Shown one piece after another: positions 1-11,501 of a stretch of DNA of 64,000 bases. Source of the stretch: Ophiostoma sp. CBS 140.51 (lineage: Eukaryota > Ascomycota > Sordariomycetes > Ophiostomatales > Ophiostomataceae); contig JANSLP010000055.1 of the NCBI GenBank assembly GCA_029298735.1, positions 88,568 through 152,567 of the forward strand, read 5' to 3'. The translations under genes were made by a program, and so were the position numbers. Numbering within the stretch: position 1 is the first letter of the stretch; each line of letters opens with the position of its first letter. Under the pieces are notes generated by a model. That model saw only the letters and a program-made list of their open reading frames with translations. It was not told the origin of the DNA and did not search any database.

Positions 1-2855
1 CCAGTGAGTGAAGTGGCGATGCAGGTTTGTGATGCAGCAAAGGCATTGCCTTGGCATGTGGTCTCCTCGAGAGCATCCACAGTTGGACCCTGAATTTCTT
101 GTGTAGGCAAGACAGCCACAGAAAAAGAGGCGCTGGCCCAGGAGTGGCTCGAACGGCCTGCCTTGCTCCATTGCTCAAGGTTAATCCTAGGCTGCGAGAG
201 GAGTCAAAGAGGAGTGAGCTGACGTCGATCTTGCTGCCTCCACCCCCTTTCCAGTGTCTCCTTCCGTCTCTCGTTGCTTTCTTTTTCTGCGTTCTTTCTC
301 CTTTGAGCCTCTCTGCCTCTCTTTGCGCTCTTTCCTTCTGCACTGGGTGTGCAGGGAAGGAATGCCGTCCCGCAGAGCGACATGAGACGGTGGAGGAGGA
401 AGGAACGTCGAAGCGTCGAAACACCACTAGACCCATGCACTATGACGTCACAGGTGCAGAAACGCAAGAAAATCCCACCCCCTTTTTCAACTCTTCTTTT
501 TTTGTTGCGGCTGTCCAGAACCGCAACCACCCATTTCGTCGGAGCGATCTCGAGTGAGCAACGGTTTCATCTCCACAACCGGCTCGCCCAGTGACTTTAA
601 GAAATCAAGAAGAGTAGTTCTCGTACGATACGAGCTTTTGACGGTGTATTGTATGCGGGTTCTTTTCTTTTCTTGTGGACAATAAACAGAACGAAGAAAG
701 TCGGCTAGCCGGGCTAACCTAGCAAACGCGGGCAGCCAAAAGGAAATAATTGTTACCACAAAAAAGACGGGGCCTGATAAAATGCAAGAGGATGCAAAAT
801 CGCAAAAAGTCCCTGAGAAGCGAAAAGTAAAGATTGTACGGGGTGCGCCACAGAGTATCTGTCTGGTACTTTTCAGTTTTATTCCCTTATTTTTGTGTGG
901 AGGGTACGGGCAGTCCGGGGGTCTGGACTTTTCCCTTATTTCCTCCAGCGAATCGATCGCAAAATCGAAAATTTGAAATTTCCCATGTTCGATTCTCTCG
1001 GATTTTCACTAAAATCCGATTTTTGTTTCTGGTGTGTGCAGAAAAGTATCGGGCGTGCATCAGTGCTCCACTGCGCCAAAGTGGAAAAAAAATCTTACAA
1101 AAGTACGCGGCTTCAGCGGTGAAGTAAAATAGAAAGTACTTCCGTCTCTTCGTGCATGCTCGCCGGTTGGGGGGACAGACAGCTGGAAAAGAGTGACAAC
1201 AGACTGCGACAAAAACGGAAAAGAGAGGGGATTGGCACTCTAGACAGGCAGACGATCGAGACAGTTGCTGGCCCGGTCCTGAATCGCTGTCGATTAAAGT
1301 TGGACGATCCATCAGAAAGTAGCGGTTATGATGTCATTTTGGAGGTGGCCTGTAAATTGATTGGATAGGAAGGCCCCACTCCTGCTCACTGTTGACACTC
1401 GAGAGCTTTCCCATCCGAGCCATATCATCCTTCGTGATAAAGCCCAGCAGCCAGCCCCAACAGACACGTCAAAGCTGTCCAGCATGTTTTTCTGTTTTTC
1501 TGTCTTCTGGATCTATTTTATTTGACATTTTATATCCTATTTCAGTACCTGATTGGCCAATCAGCCGGTGGCATGACGCAGGGACCAGTTTGCAGATAAA
1601 ATAAAAAATAACCGATAAAATTAAACGGTCAAGTACGAGGGTCCTACTCAGTGAAGAGACGGAAGGCAGAGGCATACAGTCATTATATCTTGACACAGAT
1701 CTATCATCATTCATGCTGTAACAAGCTCTTTTACTATAAAAAAAATATTAAGTATTAAATCATGTGTTCTTTACTTATTATAAAGTTTGTTCTTGTACAA
1801 ACTCACGAAATATTTGAAGAGGAAAAAACGAGGTCGTCAATCTTCTAGAGATAAAAGCTGTAAGATGCTTTAATAACGTGCAACGGGGTTCATAGCAAAA
1901 GAAGCTATCTTAACATCAAGTCGTCGCCTATTTACTTATTGAGATACTATTCCGGGGACCGAGAAAAAGAGAAGATAGTAAACAGCCATCCTACTCCGTA
2001 CCATGTCCACACTGCCGTTACTTTGGCCAGGAGCAAACAATCAGAATAGCCCGATCAGTCGCGTGGCACAACAGCCACAGCGGTAACTAAAAAAATAAGC
2101 TGTGAGTGTGTGTATGAGCACCCCGTAATAGTGGACGAATGCTCAATGGACAACGGCGTTGCTTTTCATCGCAGATGGAAGAAGTATGGCTGTAGTATCG
2201 GTTGATGAAAGGCGGCGCTCTTGTCGTTCAATGCAACCATTGTCGGGAGACTCGCACTGTTCACTTCCGACCATGCAGCCACAGGCCTAGACCAGTTCTT
2301 GACCAGCACGTCCAAGCACTCGCTGCAGATGCCAACTGATGAGTACATCCTACCTGCCCCTGCCACAGCCAGGTGATCGCGATGGCTTCAATCAACACTT
2401 GCGTATGTTTGGCTTCACGACCTGACAGCCGGACCATTTTCTGAAAAAAAAAAAAAAAATCTAACCCCCCCTTTCCAAAATATTACGCTGCGTTTTTCTA
2501 ACTTGAAAAATACTGTTTGCTGTTCTTCCTGGACGACGTTCTTGTTAATTATCAGTGCAAAGTCTTGTTACCACTGTGTTTTGCGTCTCTGGTTACTTCT
2601 CTTTGTTGTGCGGCAGTTTTGTTGTCAAATCGTACAAAGTAGTTTACCAACCAGCGTTTTTATGCAGGCTAATGCAACGTCATGATACGAGATATGAAAA
2701 TACACCGTACCCACACCACTCTTCGTTCTCCTTTTATTTCGTGAAAGACGATTCGTCAATGCAATTCGCTATGATATTACGGATAACTAAGGGGAATAAA
2801 CTTTTCACTACATTACTTCCTTTCCTCCTCATCTTCTCTCTTTCTTTCGTCACTC
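1..2855. other. Intergenic region, no supported gene
   Basis: No reading frame here has recognisable homology. The stretch is AT-rich around 1,730-1,960 and holds an A homopolymer near 2,445-2,459. A short frame on the minus strand near 2,166-2,430 has somewhat coding-like composition but no convincing gene structure. The part next to 2,856 should carry the 3' end of the HPP-family transcript. Confidence 0.5.
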
Positions 2856-3860
2856 CTACAGCCTTTCGCTCAACGCCTCCAGCATGAGACGCTCTTCTGG
2901 TCGCAGGTATATGCTGTCCGGCACGACGACACGATTGCGCGTGATGGTGACACGGGGGTGTCGAATAGCGTTCTCTAGAGAGGCGACGGCCGTCAACGGG
3001 ACACTGATCGACGGTGTGCGCGTCCGGGTGAAGGTGACATGGCCCATCTCGGGGTCGGGATCTTCTTCGTCAGGGATGGCCACACCGCTCTCTTTGTCGG
3101 CATCTGCCGGCTCCTTTTCGTCGGCCGTTCTGTTCCTCGCTTCGCTCGCGTCGGACTTTGTCCAGAACTGCCCCACTTCTTCGGGCGACCACCAGTACAT
3201 CGGGTACCGCCGCTGCAGGTTGTTGATAATGAGGGCAATGACCTGCATCAGCACGGAACCCAACAAAACGACCGGGATCAGTTTCCAGCCCAGTTGGTAG
3301 GCGTTGTCGTCGGTGACGGCAATGACGGCAGTGGCACCAGCGGGTGGGTGCACGGTCCCTGTCAGAGCCATAACGGCCGTCGCGGCAGCACAAGCCACCG
3401 ATGCAGCGAGCCATCTTAGGTCTTCAAAGCGGTCGGGCGGCAAAAAAGAGAACAGGCGGGTAACGGCAACGCCGATAATGCACGAAAGGAGTTGGCCAAA
3501 GACGGCATTGCGCGGTTGTGCCAGCGGGGACTCGATGGCATAAAACTCGAGCACGGCGGCCGCACCGAAACTGCCGACGGTAGTGACGGCGCCGTCGACA
3601 CCGATAAAGTCGGGGATGTGGTAGCTGACGACGTTGACGACAGAAACACCGCAAAAGACGCCGATAAACGCCCAGGCAATAATGATGAGATTGCCAATCT
3701 TGCGTTGTTGGCGGGCGGGTGGTGGTGGACGGTAGCCGAGGAAATGGGCGACGGGACGGGGCAGATGGGGCACGACGGAGGGCGCCAGAAAACGGTTGAG
3801 GTGGGCGTCAATGTTGAACTGCCAGGCGGCGGCCGTCAAGAAGGAGGGCCGTTTGGCCAT
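2856..3860 (-). CDS. HPP-family integral membrane protein
   Basis: This encodes 334 residues from the ATG at 3860. It is recognised by the HPP signature, seen here as TGTVHPPAGATAV at about residues 167-179, and by the conserved SPLAQPRN segment at about 111-118. Hydrophobic segments at roughly 57-80, 90-107, 120-140, 150-168 and 192-213 suggest a multi-spanning membrane protein. HPP proteins are widespread in fungi, bacteria and plants; plant and cyanobacterial members have been linked to nitrite transport, but the substrate here is unknown. The C-terminal third (about 230-334) is hydrophilic and acidic, probably a cytosolic tail. The frame stays open upstream without another ATG, so a spliced 5' exon is possible. 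A six-codon upstream ORF lies at 3931-3951. Confidence 0.85.
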   Translation of the reverse strand: MAKRPSFLTAAAWQFNIDAHLNRFLAPSVVPHLPRPVAHFLGYRPPPPARQQRKIGNLIIIAWAFIGVFCGVSVVNVVSYHIPDFIGVDGAVTTVGSFGAAAVLEFYAIESPLAQPRNAVFGQLLSCIIGVAVTRLFSFLPPDRFEDLRWLAASVACAAATAVMALTGTVHPPAGATAVIAVTDDNAYQLGWKLIPVVLLGSVLMQVIALIINNLQRRYPMYWWSPEEVGQFWTKSDASEARNRTADEKEPADADKESGVAIPDEEDPDPEMGHVTFTRTRTPSISVPLTAVASLENAIRHPRVTITRNRVVVPDSIYLRPEERLMLEALSERL

Positions 3861-5495
3861 GATGGGCGGAGGATGGACCAAGTCCGGCGATTCGTCGATG
3901 TCACCAGTCGAGAAGGAGGAGGATGTGTTATTATTCGATCGTTTCGTCCATAATGGTCTCGAAGGCCGTGTGGACTGGTTATTGGCGTTCTCATTATGCT
4001 AGTCAGCAACGTTTGTTCGTGGTCGTCATTGTCTAAGCTAACCTCTTCTTCCTGGCTAAAACGCCGTGTGAATTTCAAGACGACGCCTGCTTACCATACT
4101 GTATGTGTTTGAAATTGCCCGTCTTGTTCTTCGTCTTATGTTGTTTTCGTTTTGAGGCAACTCTGGCCGAGGAGGTTGTATATAAACTGGATCCAGTCGC
4201 AAGTAAGACACGATGGACAGCGTTTCTGTTGTATGGACAATGGTTTCCCTCCCTTTCCCTTTTCCCCTCGAAATGGATCAAATTACGTAAACGGGCCCCT
4301 TCATTGGTTTGTTGGTCACGGTCAGTTTCCTTTCTTTTCCCCAGTCATGGACGTTACTCGGCAATTCGGCGTCATCGCGAGAAATTCTGTGCTGAGTCCA
4401 GTTCTGCTTTGCGGGTGTGCGGGACGGCCGAGCCCGCTTGGATAAAAAAAGATGGGTTTGATTTAGCGTGAGGAGGTGGTCCGGTCGGCGTAACAAAGAA
4501 AAAAAAAAGAAGAAAAAAAATAAAAATAAAAAGAGACAGCTGTCGAGGAAAATAAGGTTCCGGATGACGACAGCAAGTTCGAGGGCAAAGAGGAGGATGT
4601 AGGTGTAGTAGTAGGAGTTGTGTTTGAGGCAGACGAGCACTTTGATTGGATGACGAAAACAAGAATCTCCAGTGGTCATGGATGTGCTGGCGAGAAGACA
4701 AAAAAGACGAAAAGACGAAAAGACGAAAAGAACGAAAACTGCAAACAGTACATCGTAAAAAAAGGCAAATGCCAAGGATTGCATCTCCGCGGAGTCGTCA
4801 ATTTTGCAGTCTTTTTCGCTGTGGTGAAGAGGAGAACATATGTTTCCTTTTCCAACGGAAGCATCTTACATCGGAAATCAACAAAATCAACAAGAAATCT
4901 CGTACAACAGACACAAGGCGACCAAGCACCAGCAAGAACGTCGAGAACGCGACAAGGTCAAATTCCACAAGGTGAGACTGGGATCCGAATGTTCCTGAAA
5001 AGTGAGCACACAATTTTTGTTGTCCAACGTTGCCCTTGGTGATGTTTGCTCGCGTCGGTACGCCGGAGATGTCATGTCTGGATCGCCGTCACGTGCAGTC
5101 TCCGACACTACAAGAGCGCCCGAAATGGCCTGCAAGGGCCGTTACTATTACGTTACTATTACGTACAATATAAATTGCGGCAGCGGTTGGTCCGCTCGAG
5201 ACTCGGGACACAGCTTTAGGTGACCATTCGGTGTCACGAAAAGGAAAAATAAATGCGGAGAAAGCCCACTGACGGCAGCAGCCAACAGTGACAAAGGGCG
5301 CTGTTGCTCCCATTCAGCCCCTGTCACCACACACCACCAAACACGCCCGACGCGTCGCACAACAACCTTGTTGAGCACACCACACCGACATCAGATCACG
5401 ATCATCACCATCAGGAGTATTGCAAACGACAAATATATTCACAAAGACGAAAAATACGCAAACATATCCAAAGACACATCACACCCCACAATGAC
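3861..5495. other. Intergenic region between two minus-strand genes
   Basis: It holds the HPP gene promoter and leader next to 3,861 and the 3' end of the repeat-rich gene next to 5,495. A TATA-like stretch lies near 4,180. Several A/G-rich homopurine runs (4,490-4,530 and 4,690-4,740) are low complexity. No gene was recognised. Confidence 0.5.
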
Positions 5496-8400
5496 TCAGT
5501 TGTAGTCATTGTCGTCGGCATCGTCATTGTCATCATTAACGTCGACATCATCGTGATCTTCATCCGGCTGGTCGTGATCCTCTTCTTCAGGCTGGTCGTG
5601 GTCTTCCTCCTCGGGTTGATCGTGATCCTCCTCACCATTGCCCTCGACACCTGCTTCTTCGTGCTCATTATTCTCCTCTTCGGCAGGAGGTTCTTCAGCC
5701 TCCGCCTCTGGCTCGGGCTCGTCTTCCTGCCCATCCTCGACCTCGCCACCCTCTTCACCGCCCTCGTCGTGGATCTCCATGGTGTCTGGGTCGTATTCGG
5801 GGTACTCTTCCTCGCCCTCCTCGGCGGGTTCTTCAGCTTCAGCCTCTGGCTCACCCTCTGCTTCTGGCTCACCATCTGCTTCTGGCTCACCCTCTGCTTC
5901 TGGCTCGCCAGCCTCGTCGGCGGCATCAGCCTCAGGCTCAGGCTCCTGCTCGACCTCTTGGCCGGCCTCGTCTTCACCACCCTCAGCCTCGGCTTCGGCC
6001 TCAGGAGCATCTTCATCGGGCGCGTCCTCTGGGTCTTCATCGGCGACATTGTTGAGGTCTTCTCCCTCAACACCATCGCCTTCGCCTTCATATGTTGGCT
6101 CACCCTCACCACCCTCCTCATCCTCTGGAATGTTGTCCAGGTCCTCCTCTTGAGGAACGCTGTCGGGATCTTCCGTTTCCTCTTCCGGGACAGCGTTAGG
6201 ATCCTCCGTCTCGCCGCCGTAGCCGCCGTCGTCGCCGGTGCCGTCACCACCTCCTTCGTAAGCGGGCTCGCCTTCACCACCCTCGTCCTCGTCAGGAATG
6301 TTGTCCGGGTCTTCCTCGTCCGGAATGTTGTCGGGGTCTTCTTCAGTCTCTTCGGTGGGCTCGCCGGGCTCGCCATGCTCAGTATCAATGTCGCGCGTCG
6401 TGCCGTGAGCACCCTCGTCGTCGTGTTCGTTATCCTCCTCGTCGGGAATGTCATCGACGTTCTCGTGGTCAGGATCGTTGGGATCATGCTCGGTGGGGTC
6501 GCTGCCGCCGCCCGGGTGGCCACCAAACCCGCCGTCACCGTCGTACACAACCTCGCGGGTGCCGCCGATCGAAGTGTGGTGGTCACCACCGTTGTTGTTG
6601 CCGCTGTTATCACCGCCGTAGCCGTCGTTGTGGACAGGACCGTGGCCTGTGTTGGGATTCACGTAGCCGTGGTCGTTGTTGTGGTCAGTGCCAAAGCTGG
6701 AGATGTCGCGGGTGCCGCCACCACCAGAAGTGCCAGAAGTGCCAGTACTGCCACCGGACTTGGCAGTGGTATGCCCCGCCAACGTGTTGAGCAGCGCACC
6801 GCCGAGAGAGGCGTTGTTGCCGCCGGCAGACGTCACCGACCGAGTGCCACTCGAGGCCTTGGGTGGAGCAATGGCGCGGTTGACAGCCGTCAGGCTCTTG
6901 CTGAGCGATGTTGAAGTCGATGCCAGGTTCTTGGCCAAAGTGTTGACGTGGGTGCCGGTGCTGGGGGCGGGGGTCGCTCTGGCGGGTGCGGTGACCGTTC
7001 TGGGAGCAGGGGCAGTCACTGTTTTGGGTGCAGTGACAACAGCCTTGGGAGCGGAGGCCACCGTGCGCGCCGCCTTGGGTGCTGCAATCGGAGCAGAAGC
7101 AGAAACTGGAGCGCCCGTCTTGGCCACGGGAGCAGTAGCTGCCTTGGCCACTGGTGCAGCGGGAGCGGCAGGAGAGGGAGCAGCTTTGGCAGGTGCCGGC
7201 GTGGCCTTGGGTGCAGTTGCGGGGGCCGGTATGGTTTTCGGCGCAGTTGCAGGAGTTGGCTTCGTCACGGTGGGTGCCTTGGCAGGGGCCGGAGTAGTTG
7301 GCTTCGCAACAGCAGGAGCAGCCGGTGTCTTCGCAGCGGGTGTCTTTGCAGCCGGAGTGGGCACAGGCGGCTTGGAAGCAGCAGCAGCCTTATCCGCGGC
7401 GGCCTTCTTGTCGGCGGCGGCCTTGTCGGCAGCAGCCTTGGCAGCAGCTTGGCGACCACATGTACAGGCCTCAATGCCCGTGGCAACGGCCACGCCAGCA
7501 ACGGCAGCATCCTTGACGATGCTGTCCTTGGGGACGTCTTTTGCAGCTTCCTTGGGAGTCTCCTTCGAAGCATCTTTGGCTGCATCCTTTGGTGCCTCCT
7601 TGGGGATCCCCTTAGTCGTGTCCTTCTCACCAGCGGCATGAGCAGGAGCCGTGATGGTAGGAACAGCCTTTGTGGCATCGGCGGGCTTGGCAGCATCAGT
7701 CGGCTTGGCTGCGTCAGCAGGCTTTGCGTCGGCAGGCTTACCAGCATCGGTCGGCTTGGCAGGGTCAGCCGGCTTTGCATCTGTAGGCTTGGTGGGATCG
7801 GTGGGCTTCGCGTCCGTGGCCTTTGCGTCGACAGGTTTAGTCGGGTCGGTAGATTTGACCGCGGCTTTCGCCTTGTCGGCCGCCTCCTTGGCATCCTTGG
7901 TCTTACATGCCGTGCAGGGTTCGGGCAAGATCTTGATGTCTGCTGTGGCGGCCGTCGCCTTAATGCCAGCGGCGGGGGACTTGATTGCTGCGGCCGGCGT
8001 AGCTGGCACGGCTTTGGTTGCAGGGGTGGCCGTTGGCGCCACTGGCTTGCCAGTCAGCAGGCTGTTAATCACGGAGTACGATGACGTCAGCTTGGTCACG
8101 ACATCGACGGCCGTGTCCGTCGTCTTGGTGATGTTGCCGGCTGCGGTGGCGACGGACGAGGCCGTGGGCAAGTGGAAGCCGCTGAGGGCGGTGGTGGACT
8201 TGGCTGGGGCAGGGGCATTCTTGGGAGTAGATGCAGCTTGTGCAGTAGGAGCGGTCGTGGGTGCAGTGGCAGGCGCTGCCGGAGCAGGAGCGCCAGCAGG
8301 AGTGGTCGGCTTGACGACAGGGGCCGGCGTCGTGGCAGGAGCTGCTTTGGTGGCTGCTGGCGCAGGAGCAACAGGTGCAGTCGTAGAAGGGGCCGCGGCA

Positions 8401-8927
8401 GCCGGCTTCGTAGTATCTGCCGGCTTGGGTGCAGCTGGAGCAGCAGCAGAAACATCCTTGGGAGCATCCTTGGGAGCATCCTTGGGCACCTCCTTGGGTG
8501 AAGTAATGGGTGTAACAGGAAGAGCAGGGGCCGATACAACCACTGGAGCAGGAGTAGGGGTCGGCTTGTCAGCCGCAGCGGGTGTAGCAGGCGGGCTGGG
8601 CAGAGCCGTCACAGTTACGGAAGGTGCCTTGACGTCTGCCTTCACTGCAACAGGAGTCGTAGTGGTCGCAGCCGGCTTTGTAGCCACCACATCTTTTCCA
8701 TCCTTGGGTAGGTTGTCAATGCGACGCTTCCGCCGGATCGGCTTGCCGTCCTTGTCGTCGGTGGTGTAGACCTCGAACGTGGCCGTCGTGCCGTCGGGCA
8801 GCTTGCTGGTGAGGATCTTGACGTCGCGTTTGTTGACAATCGGTGCAGTCTTGGCCGGAGCAGTCTTTGTCGCCGGCGCAGCCGGCTTGGTAGTCACCGC
8901 AGGCGGAGGTGTCACAGCTGCAGACAT
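5496..8927 (-). CDS. Large low-complexity Ala/Pro/Thr/Lys-rich protein with acidic repeat tail
   Basis: A single uninterrupted frame encodes 1,143 residues, and I recognise no domain. The first 30 or so residues are Ala/Pro/Thr. Residues about 30-77 form the only ordinary-looking stretch (KRDVKILTSKLPDGTTATFE and following), ending in a basic RRKRR patch. Residues about 78-730 are Ala/Pro/Thr/Lys-rich, with repeats such as KPTDAKPADPAKPTDA, APKDAPKDAPKD and KAAADKAAADKKAAADK. After a Gly/Asn/His-rich spacer (about 735-790) comes a Glu/Asp/Pro tail with GEPEAE-type hexads, EDPDNIPDE and three DHDQPEEE-type octads. There is no signal peptide or membrane segment, and only a few cysteines, including CTAC and CTC motifs. 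A long intact frame through such biased sequence argues that it is translated. It is probably intrinsically disordered; its function is unknown. Long plus-strand frames here are antisense shadows. Confidence 0.75.
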   Translation of the reverse strand: MSAAVTPPPAVTTKPAAPATKTAPAKTAPIVNKRDVKILTSKLPDGTTATFEVYTTDDKDGKPIRRKRRIDNLPKDGKDVVATKPAATTTTPVAVKADVKAPSVTVTALPSPPATPAAADKPTPTPAPVVVSAPALPVTPITSPKEVPKDAPKDAPKDVSAAAPAAPKPADTTKPAAAAPSTTAPVAPAPAATKAAPATTPAPVVKPTTPAGAPAPAAPATAPTTAPTAQAASTPKNAPAPAKSTTALSGFHLPTASSVATAAGNITKTTDTAVDVVTKLTSSYSVINSLLTGKPVAPTATPATKAVPATPAAAIKSPAAGIKATAATADIKILPEPCTACKTKDAKEAADKAKAAVKSTDPTKPVDAKATDAKPTDPTKPTDAKPADPAKPTDAGKPADAKPADAAKPTDAAKPADATKAVPTITAPAHAAGEKDTTKGIPKEAPKDAAKDASKETPKEAAKDVPKDSIVKDAAVAGVAVATGIEACTCGRQAAAKAAADKAAADKKAAADKAAAASKPPVPTPAAKTPAAKTPAAPAVAKPTTPAPAKAPTVTKPTPATAPKTIPAPATAPKATPAPAKAAPSPAAPAAPVAKAATAPVAKTGAPVSASAPIAAPKAARTVASAPKAVVTAPKTVTAPAPRTVTAPARATPAPSTGTHVNTLAKNLASTSTSLSKSLTAVNRAIAPPKASSGTRSVTSAGGNNASLGGALLNTLAGHTTAKSGGSTGTSGTSGGGGTRDISSFGTDHNNDHGYVNPNTGHGPVHNDGYGGDNSGNNNGGDHHTSIGGTREVVYDGDGGFGGHPGGGSDPTEHDPNDPDHENVDDIPDEEDNEHDDEGAHGTTRDIDTEHGEPGEPTEETEEDPDNIPDEEDPDNIPDEDEGGEGEPAYEGGGDGTGDDGGYGGETEDPNAVPEEETEDPDSVPQEEDLDNIPEDEEGGEGEPTYEGEGDGVEGEDLNNVADEDPEDAPDEDAPEAEAEAEGGEDEAGQEVEQEPEPEADAADEAGEPEAEGEPEADGEPEAEGEPEAEAEEPAEEGEEEYPEYDPDTMEIHDEGGEEGGEVEDGQEDEPEPEAEAEEPPAEEENNEHEEAGVEGNGEEDHDQPEEEDHDQPEEEDHDQPDEDHDDVDVNDDNDDADDNDYN
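5566..5637 (-). repeat. 24-bp tandem repeat, three copies, in the acidic tail
   Basis: Three adjacent 24-bp units (5566-5589, 5590-5613, 5614-5637) encode the DHDQPEEE-type octads near the C terminus of the large repeat protein. The unit length is a multiple of three, so copy-number change would keep the frame. Confidence 0.8.
5846..5909 (-). repeat. 18-bp tandem repeat, about 3.5 copies
   Basis: Units beginning CTGGCTCACC on the plus strand recur every 18 bp (5846, 5864, 5882, 5900). They encode the Gly-Glu-Pro-Glu-Ala-(Glu/Asp) hexads of the acidic tail. The copies differ by only one or two bases, which suggests recent expansion or homogenisation. Confidence 0.8.
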
Positions 8928-11501
8928 ACTGTCAAAATTCTTGGCAAAAGCTTGTCGAGTGGGCTTGTTGCTGTACCTGCCAAGGAAGCCAAGATTCAGT
9001 GCAAGTGGTGAAAAGAGGAAAGAGGAAAGAGGCCCAACGACGTCGACAAAACAAACAGGAACAACAAAAGAGTGCCAAGTGGTACTCGAGACAAAAAAGA
9101 TGTAGAGAAAAGAAGAAACCCTGACAGATCAGACGAGATGCCAAGGAGGTAAATATATCCTACGATAAACGAGAGAGCACGACACAGCTTGGCTGCCTCC
9201 TTTTCTTCGTCCCCTCTTGACCCCTCTTCCCTTCCCATACTGGCCCTCCGTCTTCGCACTCTTTCCTTTCGGGCAGCAATTTTCGAGAAGGCTAGACGTA
9301 TCAGGGACAAAGATACGAGAGGACGGAGCAGTCGAGTCAACAGCTCGTGGGCCTCGGAGGCAAAGAGGGTTGGTCGTCCGTTGAGGAAGACGATTGATGC
9401 ATGGCGAAATATTGACATCCACATCACTTATGTCGAGAGAAGCAATCGTTTCCCCTTCTGAGGTAGGGCTGGCGACAAAGGGCTTTCTTGTCGCCAGTGG
9501 ATGGCCACCGTTCAGCCAATACATGTGGTCGTCGCCCATCTCGTCGTAGCGGGAGGCAGGTAGAACGCCACAGACTGGCAATATTGTGGACGCTCGATGT
9601 CTCATTCGACGTGGGAGAGGGGTCATAAACTGTAGTCAGAAAGGTGAGGGCAAACCGTTAATAGGATGGGAAAGGTGACGATTGCGTCTGTTTGTCTGTC
9701 ATGTTCTAGCCTTCCCAAGCGGTCAGTATGTTAACCTAGCAAGTCTACTATTTAACCTGCATCTCAGCTGAACATCCGGAAAGAGAACGTGCTCCGCTCG
9801 TGATTTTTGTGGCGTGTTCTGGCTGGTCGTGCATGCGGCCTCTCCAGTCCGACGTGGGCGTGAATTGAGGATTAAAACCAAAGCTTTAAAGGAAGCTTGT
9901 CTGCTTCTCCAGATGTGTGATTTGTTTTCAGGTTCGAGATAACTCTCTATATGACAAAATGAAAGGTGTATTATCATGTAACTTGGCTAGAAAGTGCAAG
10001 TGCAAAATATAAACAAGTAAGAACAGACGACGGCGAGCCGGGGGGGGGGGGGCTGAAGAGAAATCTGGCCCGTTGAGCGGGGCCTAGACCGTCTGCATAC
10101 GAACTACGAGTGGTTGCGCTGCCACATTGCCATGTTGCCCACGTAGTGAAAAACAAGCTTAAACACAACTTATTTCCCGATTGAGACCGTTTCCTTCTCG
10201 AGTGGGCCATCTGAATGGGAAGCACTATTGAAAGTCGCATGCAATGCACACCCTTCTTTCTCGTTCTGTCCCAACCACTTTCATCCATGTTTTGCAATGA
10301 AAGGCTGAGCTCGGCAGCAAGAAGCTCATGTTCAGAATTGTGTGCACACAAGTAGACGGCATGGCCGAGGTAAGAGGGGGGACAGACGGACAAGTGATGA
10401 ACGGAACGACAAGCGGAGCATTTGCTGCGAGAGAGGGAAGAAAGTGCGTGGGAACATACGCGATGCCACTTTGGGACAGCTCAGCCCGCCACATGTGTCT
10501 TCAGCCCTACGCTTTATGGATGGCAGTATTCACCAGAGACCTATCAATTATGTGCCGTTCACAATCTCTAGACGATACAAATCTTTGCGGTGATAATATT
10601 GAAGAGAAGGAATCCCTAAGTTATCTTAAGGAACTGGGTTGTTTTGGTTTATGCGAATGTAGATCTGAAAAGTAAACACTAGAGGATATTGTAGATGTTT
10701 TTGTTTATTTCGCAAGACAAACTAGCCACATACTTTCGACATAACTTTATCAAAACACAATTGCTGATTTATTTATCTATCTAGAACTATTACATAGCAC
10801 AATTATGGTTTACAATAGATGGTTCTTTCTGGTTCTCATAAAGTTGTAACATCGTGCCTGACAAGGCCTTGACGGCCCCGTCAAATTCACGGCAAACATC
10901 ATCTCGAGATCGAGATGCTGCCCGTCATGATCATGCTGCTTTTTCATCCCTCACATGGGTGCAAATCCAATCCAGCATAGTGCAGCCTCGCGGGCTATGG
11001 AAACACGGCATGCTGTTGCTCATGCTTACCCCTCCTGGGAGCTACGACAGCATGGACCCAACCAGGGACCTTCGGGCTGTCTGTGGCCATGTTCTGACCT
11101 GTTGCTTTGGCCATGGTCCCGAATCCTGGCCGTTTTGGGCTCGCCGTAGCCTCGCATCAGCGGCTGCCTAGCATCAGCGGCTCTGCCCGTTCCTGGCCGT
11201 ATTACCCCATGCTGACCTTTTTAACATGGGGCGTGCTACAGGAGGCCAAGGTTGAGCTTGGGTAATGGCAGGTGCGGGTACAGTCGGCCAAAGAGGTCAG
11301 TGACTGTTCAACCGAGATGACGGGCTGGTCTTGAGAAGCGGACTACCACTTTGTAGCGGGCGGTTACTTTGGCAGTTACTTCTTCTGCGGTTCCGCATTG
11401 ATAAGAATCAGAGACATGATATTGACAAGACGAGTCAGCGATGGAGGACTCGAGATCAGCTCCACGGCTGCTTGCCATCGCCGTACCATCTCCGTCTTTC
11501 G
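8928..11501. other. Intergenic region
   Basis: The left part should carry the promoter and C/T-rich leader of the repeat-rich gene. A run of 13 G residues lies at 10,040-10,052. From about 10,850 to 11,300 the base composition becomes more GC-rich, with a short direct repeat (AGCATCAGCGGCT) near 11,155-11,185, possibly a relic insertion. No gene could be supported. Confidence 0.45.

Noticed and set aside
2166..2430. Minus-strand frame beginning MAGAGRMYSSVG, and an ATG-led exon-like stretch just upstream
   Set aside because: The composition is coding-like, but no intron of plausible length joins the pieces and no family was recognised.
5304..6914. 536-codon plus-strand frame rich in Val, Ile and Leu
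   Set aside because: It is the antisense of the acidic Glu/Asp codons of the large repeat protein; the hydrophobic composition is a by-product. The same holds for long plus-strand frames at 6676-7641, 6948-8084 and 7651-8769.
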